From contig CP092865.1 in assembly GCA_030710605.1 (NCBI GenBank), positions 34,324,244 to 34,388,243 on the forward strand: a stretch of DNA of 64,000 nt, in the 5' to 3' direction. Origin of the DNA: Cordylochernes scorpioides (lineage: Eukaryota > Arthropoda > Arachnida > Pseudoscorpiones > Chernetidae). Below are positions 22,012 through 34,883 of the stretch, piece after piece; the stretch's first letter is position 1; each line of letters begins with the position of its first letter. A model generated the notes under the pieces. That model was not told the origin of the DNA. It worked only from the letters and a program-made list of their open reading frames with translations, and ran no database searches. A program made the translations under genes and the position numbers.

Positions 22012-24380
22012 CCGAGGGGTGAAAGATGGGTTCATGGCCCAAAAGGAAAAGGAAATGGGAGAGGTACATGTTCATCCATGTGGGTGGATAGTAATCTTAG
22101 ATCAATGCTCTTTCTGGGTGTATTGAAACTAACTAGCCATGATGGTAGAGGCGCTGTTCTCACTGCCTCTACTGTACATCAGAATGAACTATAATTATTA
22201 CTAGTGTATTATTATTCCAACAGCCTATGACCTTTAAACCTTTATACCTTCATATACACTCGACGGGGTAGTCACCTTGTTAAAAAAAAAATCTATAATG
22301 TCATAGATCAGCTAGAGGGAGAACATAACAAAATTGTGCGAATAGTCTGTTTCAACTACTGATTGTAAGCCTATTAAACTCGTTCTCTTTAGGTTGGCTC
22401 GCTCATTAATCTACAATCTACGTTCAATAGTCATATTGAGTTCACATGGATGCTAGATGTAAACTGTATCAAAATAGTGTAGTTTTCTAGTTTCCGAATT
22501 ATATGACAGTTAGAAAAAGAAACAAACATTCTGGAAATATCTCGCACTGGCTACTATTAAAAAAAATTGAATGGGGTACAGCTCTGATCTTACAGGATAC
22601 CTCATGGCTCATAGAATTGAATCGCTCATTTCTCACTAAAATATTCACACAGGGTATGGAGGTCTCCAGCGGTTCTATAGCTATTGGTCAACTAAATTAA
22701 TTAATGGCAGGAATTGAAGTTAGTTTAAATGCTCATGTGCTGTTTTGTCATGCGTCTTTATGTCATCTGCGAAGGAAAGTGTCGCCTCAAAGGACCTAAT
22801 TCTGGGACTAACATCCGCTGCACATTTCAGGAAGGAGTGGTCGTCCATACAATAGCAAGATATCATTTTGCTGCCAATGTACAATGTTGAGCATTTTCCA
22901 TGTCGTCATTTTGTCGATCCCCAATCTTCTAGGGTGTTTCTTTAAGCATTTCTTGATGTCATTTAATGCTTCATGCGATCCCGCCCGGCATTCAATAAGT
23001 AGTATTTGATCGTACCACCTCCAGGAGACCATCCCATTGCGGCCGAATCATTTCCACCCAACTTATAACGCCGTCCATATCGCGTAATTGAAATTAGTGT
23101 AAAACTCAAAGAATAAGACCTTAATCTCTTAATTCTTTACTAATTTCAGTTGGCTCAACATAAATCTTCTCAATTATTAATTTAGTACAGTGGCGTGACA
23201 TGTCACACTTCTTCTAGTTCTTTCGCAAGCTCGATTAATCCCAGTGAAAGCCAGTTCAGGCGTCAATCCCGTGCTAACCCGTCATGCATGACTTCAAATT
23301 TGGAAATTATTAGACCTGAATATTTGCAGTGGCATTTGCTTCCACTGAAAGTATTTAAGACACAAGGCTGCCTCTTATCTTGTTTAAATCACTGTCTTTA
23401 CTCCCATATGCCTGTGTAAACTTTAACCATGACCTTATCAATTCTCAAAATTCTGCCTATCGAATATCCTGAGAATCAATGTTCTTCTTGTCTACGGCGG
23501 ATTAACACAATAATTGTTCCCTAGAGTTATCTGCGTCGAGTGGTCAGTCTGTACTACTAATTCTCCACTCTAACTCCAGGATTCCTTTATCTACTCAGGC
23601 TGTTCAAATATTTTCAAGACAGTTGTTCAAATCCCCAATGATAATCTGCTAAATTTCGATAATTATTGATATTCTCATTAAACAGACTAACTACACCTTC
23701 CTGACACAGAAGTGTCCAGCATCAAGATATGGCGTACTGCCCATTTCTTCATTTGATGACTGTGTCAAATTACAGCTGAAGAAACATACTAAGCATATAA
23801 CTGGTTTAAATTTCATGTAATCTCATCATGCCTTCTGCTGGCAAATATTTACTGTAAAATTCAATACTATCAAGATGGTTTTATTTGTCTTCATCCAAAA
23901 AAAAATGTTTCAGAAATAGAATCTTGGAAATCTCTACTAAAGACAAAAAATTATACATTTGTCAATTCAGGATAACCTTCCCTTGTCAGAGTGTATACAG
24001 GATATTTAAGATCATATGCAGTTGGAGGCATCATGAAAAAAAAAAAAGTCGGTTGCCTGACGCGTCTTTTTATGGTGATCAAACTTCTCTCTTCACGGGT
24101 ACGCTAACTGGATCTTCAATTCTATTTTCACCTTAAGGCTCATATATCTGCCACTCTCCCAATCCACTATGCGTTAAAAAAATAAAATCGATTAACTATC
24201 ATTCAGCATGTTAGCCCTAATCTGGATGCACAGGCTAGTATGATTTGATAGAAAGCGCTATTAAAATGAAGTTAAGATATTTGTATCCAGCAATATTTAT
24301 CAGAACTCACCTCTGCTGTGAGAAATTATATCAGAGCTATGATGAAAAAAAATGCTAAGTCATTTCAGTAGACTACTGTA
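22012..24380 (-). other. Non-coding 5' body of element L
   Basis: No supportable gene. The first part (22085-22320) matches T at about 61850-62060 (CTGGGTGTATTGAA and CATCAGAATGAACTAT blocks). The minisatellite present at this place in R and T is missing. Confidence 0.7.
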
Positions 24381-25480
24381 AAACACTGATCACCGTTCTA
24401 AATTTGAACCATGGCAATCCAACCTCATTTCTCATACTGTATATAATAATTTGAGAAAGTAAAATAAAGAAATTGTAATCAATGGTGCTCGCAACAGAAT
24501 TCAAAATGATTGAGACACAGAACATTATAAATAATGTCCAGCAAGCAGGATACCAAACCACCTTTATATTACAACATTTCCACAAAAGTATAACTATCAA
24601 TAACCCAATAAACAAAACCACAAAATATCTATAGGGCGATATGTTACATTCCATACTCACAAACATCTATAACAATAGCCAACTACTTAAGAAACTCTGG
24701 CATCCAAACATATTACTGTAATTCCCCTAACATAGGCTCCACCATAAAAGTCCACTATCTAAAAATAATCCTACTATCATAAAACCCACTAACCAAAACA
24801 GAGAATAAAAGGCAATATATTCCGTAGAGTGTAACAGCTGCCAAGCCAAATACGCAGGGGAGACAGGAAGGAGAGTCAGCAATAGAATATATGAACATAG
24901 ACGCAACGTTATTAATCAAGATAATAGGTCTCTAATTTTCCAATACTGCAAAGGAACAGGTCACACTTTCGCATTAGGAGAACCTAGAATACATTACAAT
25001 AACATAAACAGCAAATATCAAGGCTTATAATTGATTCTCTATTATTCAGAAAACACAATAGCATTAATAGAAAATAGATTTGCCCGAAACATATAACACA
25101 ATATATCCTAGTACCAGCTAATAATATCAACAATAATATAAATAACTTATATGTAATAGCCAATAACTATTATAAAACTACTTAAATAATAGAATTTCTA
25201 ACCTATAAGATAATTCATAGAATATAGCAAACAATAGTAGAATATGTGTAAATACCTTAACCAAAAAAAATTGTCTTAAGAAAACAAATAATATGCAAAA
25301 CTTCCTAATGTATATATATATATATATGTACATAGAATAATAATAGTTTTAGCATCAGGCGACGTTATATTTTCTTGATATATTGTATATGTTTCTCCTG
25401 TAGAAGGGCGGACAAGCTCGAAAGCTCGAGAAGACCAGAATAAAAGATACTCATCCCCATAAACGTTTTACTTTGATATC
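24381..25480 (+). mobile_element. Penelope-like element remnant, 3' end, antisense within L
   Basis: On the plus strand, opposite to L, degenerate codons for the C-terminal part of a Penelope-like protein lead into a GIY-YIG endonuclease module and a 3' tail with the AAGCTCGAAAGCTCGAGAAG motif near 25410. A homologous antisense remnant sits in R at 38861-39990, so it was acquired before L and R split. Confidence 0.75.
24812..25030 (+). pseudogene. GIY-YIG endonuclease module of Penelope-like remnant
   Basis: A 73-codon open stretch ending in TAA at 25028-25030. It contains AIY (for GIY), CNSCQAKYAGETGRR (YAG for YIG) and NRIYEHRRN, matching the CxxC-YIGxTxR...EH pattern typical of Penelope-like GIY-YIG domains, then TGHTFA. 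An in-frame TAA upstream near 24805 and the altered GIY/YIG residues show decay. There is no start codon, so this is a fragment of a larger protein. Confidence 0.78.
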
Positions 25481-25749
25481 AGAAATCAATGATAATATAA
25501 AGGTTTTGCCACAAACAATGTGAATCGTAAAAGACAGCGGCGGGAGATGCGGTATACACCGCCTCAACATAACTTTCATTGCCTGATAAAATTCCAGTGA
25601 AACGGAAAGCATAAATTATAATTCACGATTTATAATAGACTGTTAATCTCAGGATGCGTGGACTACTTCACCAATACTTAAAAATAGTATGGCTTTTCAT
25701 TAGGTATATATTTCTAAAGTATAGGGGATGAAACATATACTAAATTCGA
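25481..25749 (-). other. Conserved leader after the primer site of L
   Basis: In minus-strand sense this follows the primer site and is closely similar to R 38432-38850, including AATTTAGTATAT, TAGAAATATATACCTAATG and TGAGATTAA. The conservation without coding potential would fit a packaging or dimerisation signal, which is inference. Confidence 0.6.
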
Positions 25750-25767
25750 GCCCCGCGGCGGGCGACA
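25750..25767 (-). promoter_or_regulatory. Primer binding site of L, tRNA-Lys-like, degenerate
   Basis: Minus-strand TGTCGCCCGCCGCGGGGC starts one base after the 5' LTR. R has TGGCGCCCAAAACGCGGGGC at the same place. Both approximate the complement of the tRNA-Lys(CUU) 3' end with indels. Confidence 0.6.
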
Positions 25768-25768
25768 T

Positions 25769-28700
25769 TGTTGCGTTCCCGGTTTGGATAGATGAAAAGG
25801 GAGGATACACGATGTGACTTATTAAAGTTTTCTTACTTAAGTATATATATATATAGCAATTTAGGTCAACAACCCCATGTATATAACCCGCAGCAAGACC
25901 TTAATGTTGTATAATAGAAGCACAGCTGTCAATGATACACTATCGACATATGTCTTTACATCATCACATGTAATGCAATTTGTGCAAACAGGATAAATAA
26001 AGAAAAAAAAACGGGGGAAACTCTGTAATTGATTAAGAGTTTGAGTTAAAGCAGGGATCGAGCATATAATATTGTCAGGACAAAGGTCTAAAGATGAAAA
26101 CAACCACGACACTAGTATACAATTTCATCAGACAACCCATGAAGTCGTTATTAAATTGGGCAATCTATAAAAGACTCCTTCTGGAGGTTTAGCAACCCAC
26201 TGAAGACGCTGGGAGCTATTTCATAGAGGAAAATTATAGCAACAGATCTCTATAATTTCTACAGATCAACTGTAAATAGATTCACATTAAGGCATTTTTT
26301 ATAGCCCAAATAACAAAAACAATAGTCAAACATACAAATCTGTTTGCATCATGCCGTACCCTCCTAACAGCGTAAAAATAGCCCGAGGAATCAGAAAATA
26401 TGGCATAATGGTAAATATGATGGAATAACGCACTGAAACACATAAAAGTACAAACATTACTAAAACCTGGCAGATAGATACCCTCAAAGTAGCCCTAATA
26501 AAGTCGTAATTTTGCAACTGTTGCTGTGTCAATATATCACAGCAAAGATATAGTACACAACTCTATTTCAACAGAGTCGGTTGTTCTATAATTTGTACAC
26601 TTTGTGAAATTAAGGTGTGGGGGGTAGTACCATAAAGCAAAAGGAATGAAATATGTATGAGAGGAAACAAGAAAATTTCTCTAGATATTTATTTAAATAA
26701 ATTAAAATTTGGGAACATGTCTATACTGACGAGATATGCTATTTACACAGTAAAATTTAGATAGAGGTGACCTGAAGTTACTTTATAGCCCTTTAGGGCC
26801 CATGCGAAATCTAGGTTGGTTACTACACAAAAAGGGGGGGGGGCGCTAAGTCATAATGACAAATGGCTTACCTTTTCTCGAAAGTGCCGGCAAAGGTCTG
26901 GTCTCCCGTCTGAAAACTGTCCTCTCACTGAGCGACTCCGATTCAATCCCCTTTTGGCCAAGAAACCCTCTTTTATTCATGTCTCTCTCCGTTTTCATTC
27001 GCTGCCGAGCCAAAGTTTCTATTGGCTGGCATTTTCATTCGCCGAAAGAAACACCAATCAAAATGGCCAACGGCTCCAGTATACAATTTCATAGACACCC
27101 CAGGCCTCTACCATCAAAATAGAACATATAGTATTACCAAAACAAAAAAAAATCTAACGAGAGAAACAGCCACGGCCCTAGTGTAAGATTTCAGACCCCA
27201 GGCCCTCCCTCCACATGGATTGAAATACTATCCTCCCTTTTTCTCGGGACGGTAAATATATATCGCCCCCCCTCCGTCTTAGCTAAAAATCGACACAGGC
27301 CCCTTTTCACTTGAACTGTAATATAACGCTTTCCTTTCTCGGGAAGGATATTTTATAAGGTTCAGTCTTTTAGAGATCTTCCTTCTCCATTTTTTTTTTT
27401 GGTCACCTTTACCTAAATTTTTGGTGAGGGGAATATATGTACATATGGAACAACAGCTTCCAGCGCGGATGTCTCTGGATGTCACTGGTGTCTTCTTCAC
27501 CAGGCATCAGCTTTCGGAATGGAAGTCTGGTGTCATCAATTGTCTAGGTTTCTGGGCAAAAAGTGGTCTGTAAGTCTATGTGGGAGGGAAGCCATGTATC
27601 CATTTGATTTGATTATACATACGCCTTCTGTTGGGGTATGGTTTCAAAAACGTGTCCCAACACTTCCTTGTGTTATACCTGTATATAACCCGTAACCTGT
27701 ATATAACCTGTATATAACCCGCAGCAAGACCTTAATGTTGTATAATAGAAGCACAGCTGTCAATGATACACTATCGACATATGTCTTTACATCATCACAT
27801 GTAATGCAATTTGTGCAAACAGGATAAATAAAGAAAAAAAAACGGGGGAAACTCTGTAATTGATTAAGAGTTTGAGTTAAAGCAGGGATCGAGCATATAA
27901 TATTGTCAGGACAAAGGTCTAAAGATGGAAACAACCACGACACTAGTATACAATTTCATCAGACAACCCATGAAGTCGTTATTAAATTGGGCAATCTATA
28001 AAAGACTCCTTCTGGAGGTTTAGCAACCCACTGAAGACGCTGGGAGCTATTTCATTGAGGAAAATTATAGCAACAGATCTCTATAATTTCTACAGATCAA
28101 CTGTAAATAGATTCACATTAAGGCATTTTTTATAGCCCAAATAACAAAAACAATAGTCAAACATACAAATCTGTTTGCATCATGCCGTACCCTCCTAACA
28201 GCGTAAAAATAGCCCGAGGAATCAGAAAATATGGCATAATGGTAAATATGATGGAATAACGCACTGAAACACATAAAAGTACAAACATTACTAAAACCTG
28301 GCAGATAGATACCCTCAAAGTAGTCCTAATAAAGTCGTAATTTTGCAACTGTTGCTGTGTCAATATATCACAGCAAAGATATAGTACACAACTCTATTTC
28401 AACAGAGTCGGTTGTTCTATAATTTGTACACTTTGTGAAATTAAGGTGTGGGGGGTAGTACCATAAAGCAAAAGGAATGAAATATGTATGAGAGGAAACA
28501 AGAAAATTTCTCTAGATATTTATTTAAATAAATTAAAATTTGGGAACATGTCTATACTGACGAGATATGCTATTTACACAGTAAAATTTAGATAGAGGTG
28601 ACCTGAAGTTACTTTATAGCCCTTTAGGGCCCATGCGAAATCTAGGTTGGTTACTACACAAAAAGGGGGGGGCGCTAAGTCATAATGACAAATGGCTTAC

Positions 28701-31322
28701 CTTTTCTCGAAAGTGCCGGCAAAGGTCTGGTCTCCCGTCTGAAAACTGTCCTCTCACTGAGCGACTCCGATTCAATCCCCTTTTGGCCAAGAAACCCTCT
28801 TTTATTCATGTCTCTCTCTGTTTTCATTCGCTGCCGAGCCAAAGTTTCTATTGGCTGGCATTTTCATTCGCCGAAAGAAACACCAATCAAAATGGCCAAC
28901 GGCTCCAGTATACAATTTCATAGACACCCCAGGCCTCTACCATCAAAATAGAACATATAGTATTACCAAAACAAAAAAAAATCTAACGAGAGAAACAGCC
29001 ACGGCCCTAGTGTAAGATTTCAGACCCCAGGCCCTCCCTCCACATGGATTGAAATACTATCCTCCCTTTTTCTCGGGACGGTAAATATATATCGCCCCCC
29101 CTCCGTCTTAGCTAAAAATCGACACAGGCCCCTTTTCACTTGAACTGTAATATAACGCTTTCCTTTCTCGGGAAGGATATTTTATAAGGTTCAGTCTTTT
29201 AGAGATCTTCCTTCTCCATTTTTTTTTTTGGTCACCTTTACCTAAATTTTTGGTGAGGGGAATATATGTACATATGGAACAACAGCTTCCAGCGCGGATG
29301 TCTCTGGATGTCACTGGTGTCTTCTTCACCAGGCATCAGCTTTCGGAATGGAAGTCTGGTGTCATCAATTGTCTAGGTTTCTGGGCAAAAAGTGGTCTGT
29401 AAGTCTATGTGGGAGGGAAGCCATGTATCCATTTGATTTGATTATACATACGCCTTCTGTTGGGGTATGGTTTCAAAAACGTGTCCCAACACTTCCTTGT
29501 GTTATACCTGTATATAACCCGTAACCTGTATATAACCTGTATATAACCCGCAGCAAGACCTTAATGTTGTATAATAGAAGCACAGCTGTCAATGATACAC
29601 TATCGACATATGTCTTTACATCATCACATGTAATGCAATTTGTGCAAACAGGATAAATAAAGAAAAAAAACGGGGGAAACTCTGTAATTGATTAAGAGTT
29701 TGAGTTAAAGCAGGGATCGAGCATATAATATTGTCAGGACAAAGGTCTAAAGATGGAAACAACCACGACACTAGTATACAATTTCATCAGACAACCCATG
29801 AAGTCGTTATTAAATTGGGCAATCTATAAAAGACTCCTTCTGGAGGTTTAGCAACCCACTGAAGACGCTGGGAGCTATTTCATTGAGGAAAATTATAGCA
29901 ACAGATCTCTATAATTTCTACAGATCAACTGTAAATAGATTCACATTAAGGCATTTTTTATAGCCCAAATAACAAAAACAATAGTCAAACATACAAATCT
30001 GTTTGCATCATGCCGTACCCTCCTAACAGCGTAAAAATAGCCCGAGGAATCAGAAAATATGGCATAATGGTAAATATGATGGAATAACGCACTGAAACAC
30101 ATAAAAGTACAAACATTACTAAAACCTGGCAGATAGATACCCTCAAAGTAGCCCTAATAAAGTCGTAATTTTGCAACTGTTGCTGTGTCAATATATCACA
30201 GCAAAGATATAGTACACAACTCTATTTCAACAGAGTCGGTTGTTCTATAATTTGTACACTTTGTGAAATTAAGGTGTGGGGGGTAGTACCATAAAGCAAA
30301 AGGAATGAAATATGTATGAGAGGAAACAAGAAAATTTCTCTAGATATTTATTTAAATAAATTAAAATTTGGGAACATGTCTATACTGACGAGATATGCTA
30401 TTTACACAGTAAAATTTAGATAGAGGTGACCTGAAGTTACTTTATAGCCCTTTAGGGCCCATGCGAAATCTAGGTTGGTTACTACACAAAAAGGGGGGGG
30501 GCGCTAAGTCATAATGACAAATGGCTTACCTTTTCTCGAAAGTGCCGGCAAAGGTCTGGTCTCCCGTCTGAAAACTGTCCTCTCACTGAGCGACTCCGAT
30601 TCAATCCCCTTTTGGCCAAGAAACCCTCTTTTATTCATGTCTCTCTCTGTTTTCATTCGCTGCCGAGCCAAAGTTTCTATTGGCTGGCATTTTCATTCGC
30701 CGAAAGAAACACCAATCAAAATGGCCAACGGCTCCAGTATACAATTTCATAGACGCCCCAGGCCTCTACCATCAAAATAGAACATATAGTATTACCAAAA
30801 CAAAAAAAAATCTAAAGAGAGAAACAGCCACGGCCCTAGTGTAAGATTTCAGAACCCAGGCCCTCCCTCCACATGGATTGAAATACTATCCTCCCTTTTT
30901 CTCGGGACGGTATATATATATCGCCCCCCCTCCGTCTTAGCTAAAAATCGACACAGGCCCCTTTTCACTTGAACTGTAATATAACGCTTTCCTTTCTCGG
31001 GAAGGATATTTTATAAGGTTCAGTCTTTTAGAGATCTTCCTTCTCCATTTTTTTTTTTTTGGTCACCTTTACCTAAATTTTTGGTGAGGGGAATATATGT
31101 ACATATGGAACAACAGCTTCCAGCGCGGATGTCTCTGGATGTCACTGGTGTCTTCTTCACCAGGCATCAGCTTTCGGAATGGAAGTCTGGTGTCATCAAT
31201 TGTCTAGGTTTCTGGGCAAAAAGTGGTCTGTAAGTCTATGTGGGAGGGAAGCCATGTATCCATTTGATTTGATTATACATACGCCTTCTGTTGGGGTATG
31301 GTTTCAAAAACGTGTTCCAACA
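25769..31322 (-). repeat. Tandemly triplicated 5' LTR of element L
   Basis: Three LTR units: 25769-27662 (1,894 bp, complete), 27663-29491 (1,829 bp) and 29492-31322 (1,831 bp). Units 2 and 3 lack about the last 100 bases of the LTR (minus sense). Each is joined to the previous unit by CTTCCTTG, the genomic flank also present at 31323-31330, plus short CTGTATATAACC repeats. Units are almost identical. Unit 3 shares several variants with the 3' LTR (e.g. TAGACGCCCC, CTAAAGAGAG) that units 1 and 2 do not, so the array is mosaic and recent. Confidence 0.93.
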
Positions 31323-32163
31323 CTTCCTTGACTTTATTCGCGAAATCTAGTACGACTTATTCTTTACTATTCTCCCTCAATACCCTTGTCTAGCACCAAT
31401 CTCTTCTAGAATTATCCATAGTCATTTTGTGGCATATACTGTGCAACATCCATGAAGTCATTATTGATTAGATAATCTATAAAAGACACCTTCTGGCGAT
31501 TTAGCAACCCACTGAAGACGCTGGGAACTATTTCAGAGAGGGAAATTATAGCAATAGATCTCTATAATTTCTACAGATCAATTGTAAATAGATTCATACA
31601 CAAAAGATATAGTGCGGAAAGTTTAGGACAGATGTGTAAAGAGATTCCTCATTAAACTAAGGCTCACGTGTACTTGGGAAGAAAGGAGGGAAATATTGAA
31701 TTATTCTCGTTCCTACATTAAATTAATTGATCTATGAAATAATGGTCGGCTCTCCCATCAAAATAGACGCTGAAATTGATCGCCATCTATTGGCCGCCTC
31801 TACAGACCAACGGACTCGGGCAGTGACAAGCCCATTTTGTGTCAAATTCTCTGAGATCATCCAACAACTTTAAGGGATCTCAGATTGAGATGAACATGTT
31901 ATTATTAGAAACTATAAACCTGAATATAAGACCAAATTAACAATCTCTATAGAAGTATAATATGTTGAAATCATTATTTCAAAATTAGATATCAGGAAGT
32001 ACCAGGTTCAGATTTTATTAGTAATAAAATCTGATTAAACATGCAGGTTTCCTTTTAATCCCGATTTTTATAACAAAGATTCGACAAAATGCGTTGAATT
32101 AGGTTACTATCTGGATATATGGAAAGGACTCTATTTGTAAAGATTATACCAAAATCTAACAAA

Positions 32164-33280
32164 TCTATATATATATATAAAAATGAATGTCTGTGTGTCT
32201 GTCTGTGTGTGTGTCCTCTATGGATTCAAAAACCATACATCCAATCGCCGTGAAATTTCGGGATATTATTAGGCATATCCCCGGAAAGGTTTACGAAAAA
32301 TAATATCTTGAATATCTTTAATATCCTTAGAGTTATCTGCAGATTTGTAGCTTTAACTAGCAAGCAGCGTCACCATTGAGACGGAAATAGGCTTTTTCAA
32401 GAGGGGGAGTAATGTTAGGAGAGAGGAGCGCGGCTCGAGGCGGGTGCTCACGTGTCACTGTTAAAAACCTATTTGTTTTGGCTACATCTTTTCCCGTGGA
32501 CTTAACGATAACTTTTCTAAAACTTATTTCAAATTTCATGTATAATTATTTTTACATCATTTAGTTTAGTATAATTATTTACTATAACTTCCTATCGTTC
32601 AATTATTATACTTTTTGTTCTTAAAGATTATTTAAGACAATAATCTTTAATTAGAAAGTGCTTTGCCAAAAGTTTGGAGTGGGGCAGACCCCGTGCGAGA
32701 ATGGATTCGCCCGGCCGCCGGCCGACAGTCAAAGTACCCACCGACCAATCAGGGCAGAGTTGGTGACACAGCTATGCCAAGTAGACAAGAAAAAAAGCCT
32801 CGCGGGAGCTTGCCCAAGATGACCTCCGGGAACTTCGTCCATCTTCCATAAACGACCATGAATTTATTCAACCTTATCGAGTATTTTTCAAGGGACCGGG
32901 AAAAAATGTTCACTAGATAAAACGATGATTTTGTAATGTAGAAAATTAGGAAAGACAAAATTCAGAAAGACACGGCACACAGGGACCGGGAAAAAATGAT
33001 CACTTTATCAGTTTCAAATTATCAAAATATATCTATTTCTTTTTATAAGTCTATAGAGAATTGTTTTAACAAATGTTCGTTAGACAGACCTTTACTCGGG
33101 TACCGATTAATATTGAATTTATTCAACTTATCGAGTATTTTTCAAGGGACCGGGAAAAAATGTTCACTTTATCGAGAGATTCGTTAGACAAACCTTTACT
33201 CGGGTAAAACACGGGCAAATGTTCGTTAGACAAACCTTTACTCGGGTAAAACCTCGGGCGAAGCCGGGTACGTCCGCTAG
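32164..33280 (+). mobile_element. Non-autonomous Helitron-like element C inside LTR O
   Basis: Starts TCTATATATATATATAAAAATG after A and ends CGGGTACGTCCGCTAG before T, satisfying the TC...CTAG and A/T insertion rules. A hairpin ACC(T)CGGGC-GAA-GCCGGGT ends about ten bases before CTAG. The flanking LTR sequence has no target duplication, as expected for Helitrons. Subterminal repeats are described separately. No Rep/helicase; the GC-rich middle (32690-32850) has a short ORF without recognisable product. Confidence 0.78.
32880..33250. repeat. Subterminal repeats of Helitron-like element C
   Basis: GTTCGTTAGACA(G/A)ACCTTTACTCGGGTA occurs around 33076, 33180 and 33216, and the block TTTTTCAAGGGACCGGGAAAAAATG around 32886 and 33137 with a partial copy near 32982. 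Some of the blocks also occur in element B. Confidence 0.85.
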
Positions 33281-34883
33281 TAAGCTATAAAAACAAGCAA
33301 AACTATAGACTTATACTATTGACATTAACATTTGTAATATATTTAAAACAAAAGGGGTTTCAATAATATCATGAGGGGATCAAAACCAATGAGTGATAAG
33401 GCAACATGGGTCTTTACTAAAATTAAATCAACGAATAATATAATGGTAAATATGATGGAAAAACACACTGAAACACAGGCAGGAGAACTGGCTTATTTGA
33501 TCACTGTGGGCATGACAGGCACTCGCGACAATGCATGTGGCCGGCAATTTATTGGAAGACTTGATTTTTTTTAGTAGTATTCCCTCCAAATAGGTAAGAA
33601 TCATACAATATTTCGTTTAAACAGTGAAAGAAGGGCAAATTCCTCATATGAAAATACAAATATTACTAAAACCTGACAAAGAGATACCCTCAAGGCGGGA
33701 AAAATCGTATTTACCGCTGTTTCTGTATTAAAGTATCACAATAAGGTACAATACACAACTCCATTCCATTAGAGCCGGTAGTTCTATATTTCGGTACAAT
33801 TTGTAATAATAAGATGTGGGGGGGGGTAGTACCAAAAGAATGAAATATGTATGAGGGGAAACAAAACTCTCCATATATGTTATATACTAGATATTTATTC
33901 AGATTAAATTCAATTTTAGGAACATTTCTATACTAGCGAGATATGCCATTTACATAATGATCTAGATAGAGGTGACGTAAAATTACAAATTTGCCTTTAT
34001 AAAGGGGAAAGCCTAGATCTCCATCTATTCTGGCGGGACAAAATATAAGATCCCTATCATTCCTTTTAAGTTACTTAAAGCCCTTTAGGGCCCATGCGAA
34101 ATCTACGTTAGTTTCTGCTCGAAAAGGGGGGTGCTAAGCCATAATGGCGAGGGGCTTACCTTCTCTCGAAAGCGGCGGCAAGGTCTGGTCTACTCCTTTC
34201 TACGTCTCAGGCCCGACTGTCGACTCTGGTTGAATCTCTCCTATCCTATTTTTGCCAAGAAAACCCCCTTTTATCCTTGCCTCCCTCCATTTTCATTCGT
34301 TGCTCGCGCCAAAGTTTCTATTGGTTGGCATTTTCATTCGTCGAAAGCAAACACGCACGTGATCATGACCACGCCTCCAATTTACCGTGTTGCCGCGCGA
34401 GAGAAAAAAAAAACATTGTATATTGAAAAAACAAATTAATTCCTTTAGGAAATTAAATAATATATATATCCCGAGTATTAAAAAAAAAAGGTTATTGATT
34501 TAAATGTTTATATGACAAATTGTTTTCTTTTGGTCACCTCTATCTAAAAATGAGGGGGATATATGTACATATGGTACAGCAGCTTCCAGCACGGATGTCT
34601 CTGGATGTCACTCGTGTCTTCTTCTCCACCAGGCATCAGCCTTCGGCATGGAAGTCTGGTGTCATCAAGTGTCTAGTTTTATTTGTACATGTGCTCTTTG
34701 TACATCCTTCGTCTCGGCCCTTCTGCAGCGGGCTTTGGGTCTTTAGAGCATCGTCGGCCATCGTTGGGAGTTCTCCACCTAGGCAACAAACACTTCGGCG
34801 AGACACTGCGTATATATTTATATGATGTAAATGTTTACATCTTTGTTGGGTCTTGTTTGGTGGAAAACCTGACCCAACACATG

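Larger units (their letters stand above)
15358..31322 (-). mobile_element. Large Gypsy-like element L nested in solo LTR O
   Basis: Minus-strand element flanked by CTTC (15354-15357 and 31323-31326). The 3' LTR is 15358-17253, the body 17254-25768, and the 5' LTR region 25769-31322 is a tandem triplication. A purine tract sits next to the 3' LTR and a Lys-type primer site next to the 5' LTR. The only LTR-element coding remnant is an integrase C-terminal half (20911-22008). It shares body layout and sequence with R (35166-50832) and T (58329-64000). Confidence 0.88.
14904..34879 (-). mobile_element. Solo long LTR (O) inserted in BEL pol, itself carrying nested elements
   Basis: On the minus strand it begins TGTTGGGTCAGG (at 34879) and ends ...TCAACA at 14904; CATG flanks it at 14900-14903 and 34880-34883. 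After subtracting nested L (15358-31322 with its extra CTTC) and the Helitron-like element (32164-33280), about 2.9 kb remains. This is similar along its length to the 3.24-kb LTR of element R. No internal coding region remains, so it is a solo LTR left by LTR-LTR recombination. Confidence 0.85.
31327..34879 (-). repeat. Outer part of solo LTR O, with promoter-like core
   Basis: Minus-strand start of LTR O. It begins with the hairpin-forming TGTTGGGTCAGG...ACCCAACA (34879-34844) and a perfect GATGTAAATGTTTACATC palindrome (about 34824-34841). Further in are a CCAAT-type block (AACCAATAGAAAC, about 34314-34326), a TATA-like GGATAAAAGGGGG (about 34264-34276) and AGAAGGTAAGCC (about 34154-34165), a splice-donor-like site. 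Interrupted by the Helitron-like element at 32164-33280. Confidence 0.8.

Noticed and set aside
34520-34880. ORFs on both strands in the outer LTR O and the similar ones at 35224-35551 and 47648-47994
   Set aside because: They are LTR sequence; only the BEL part beginning at 34884 of the longer ORF is real coding DNA.
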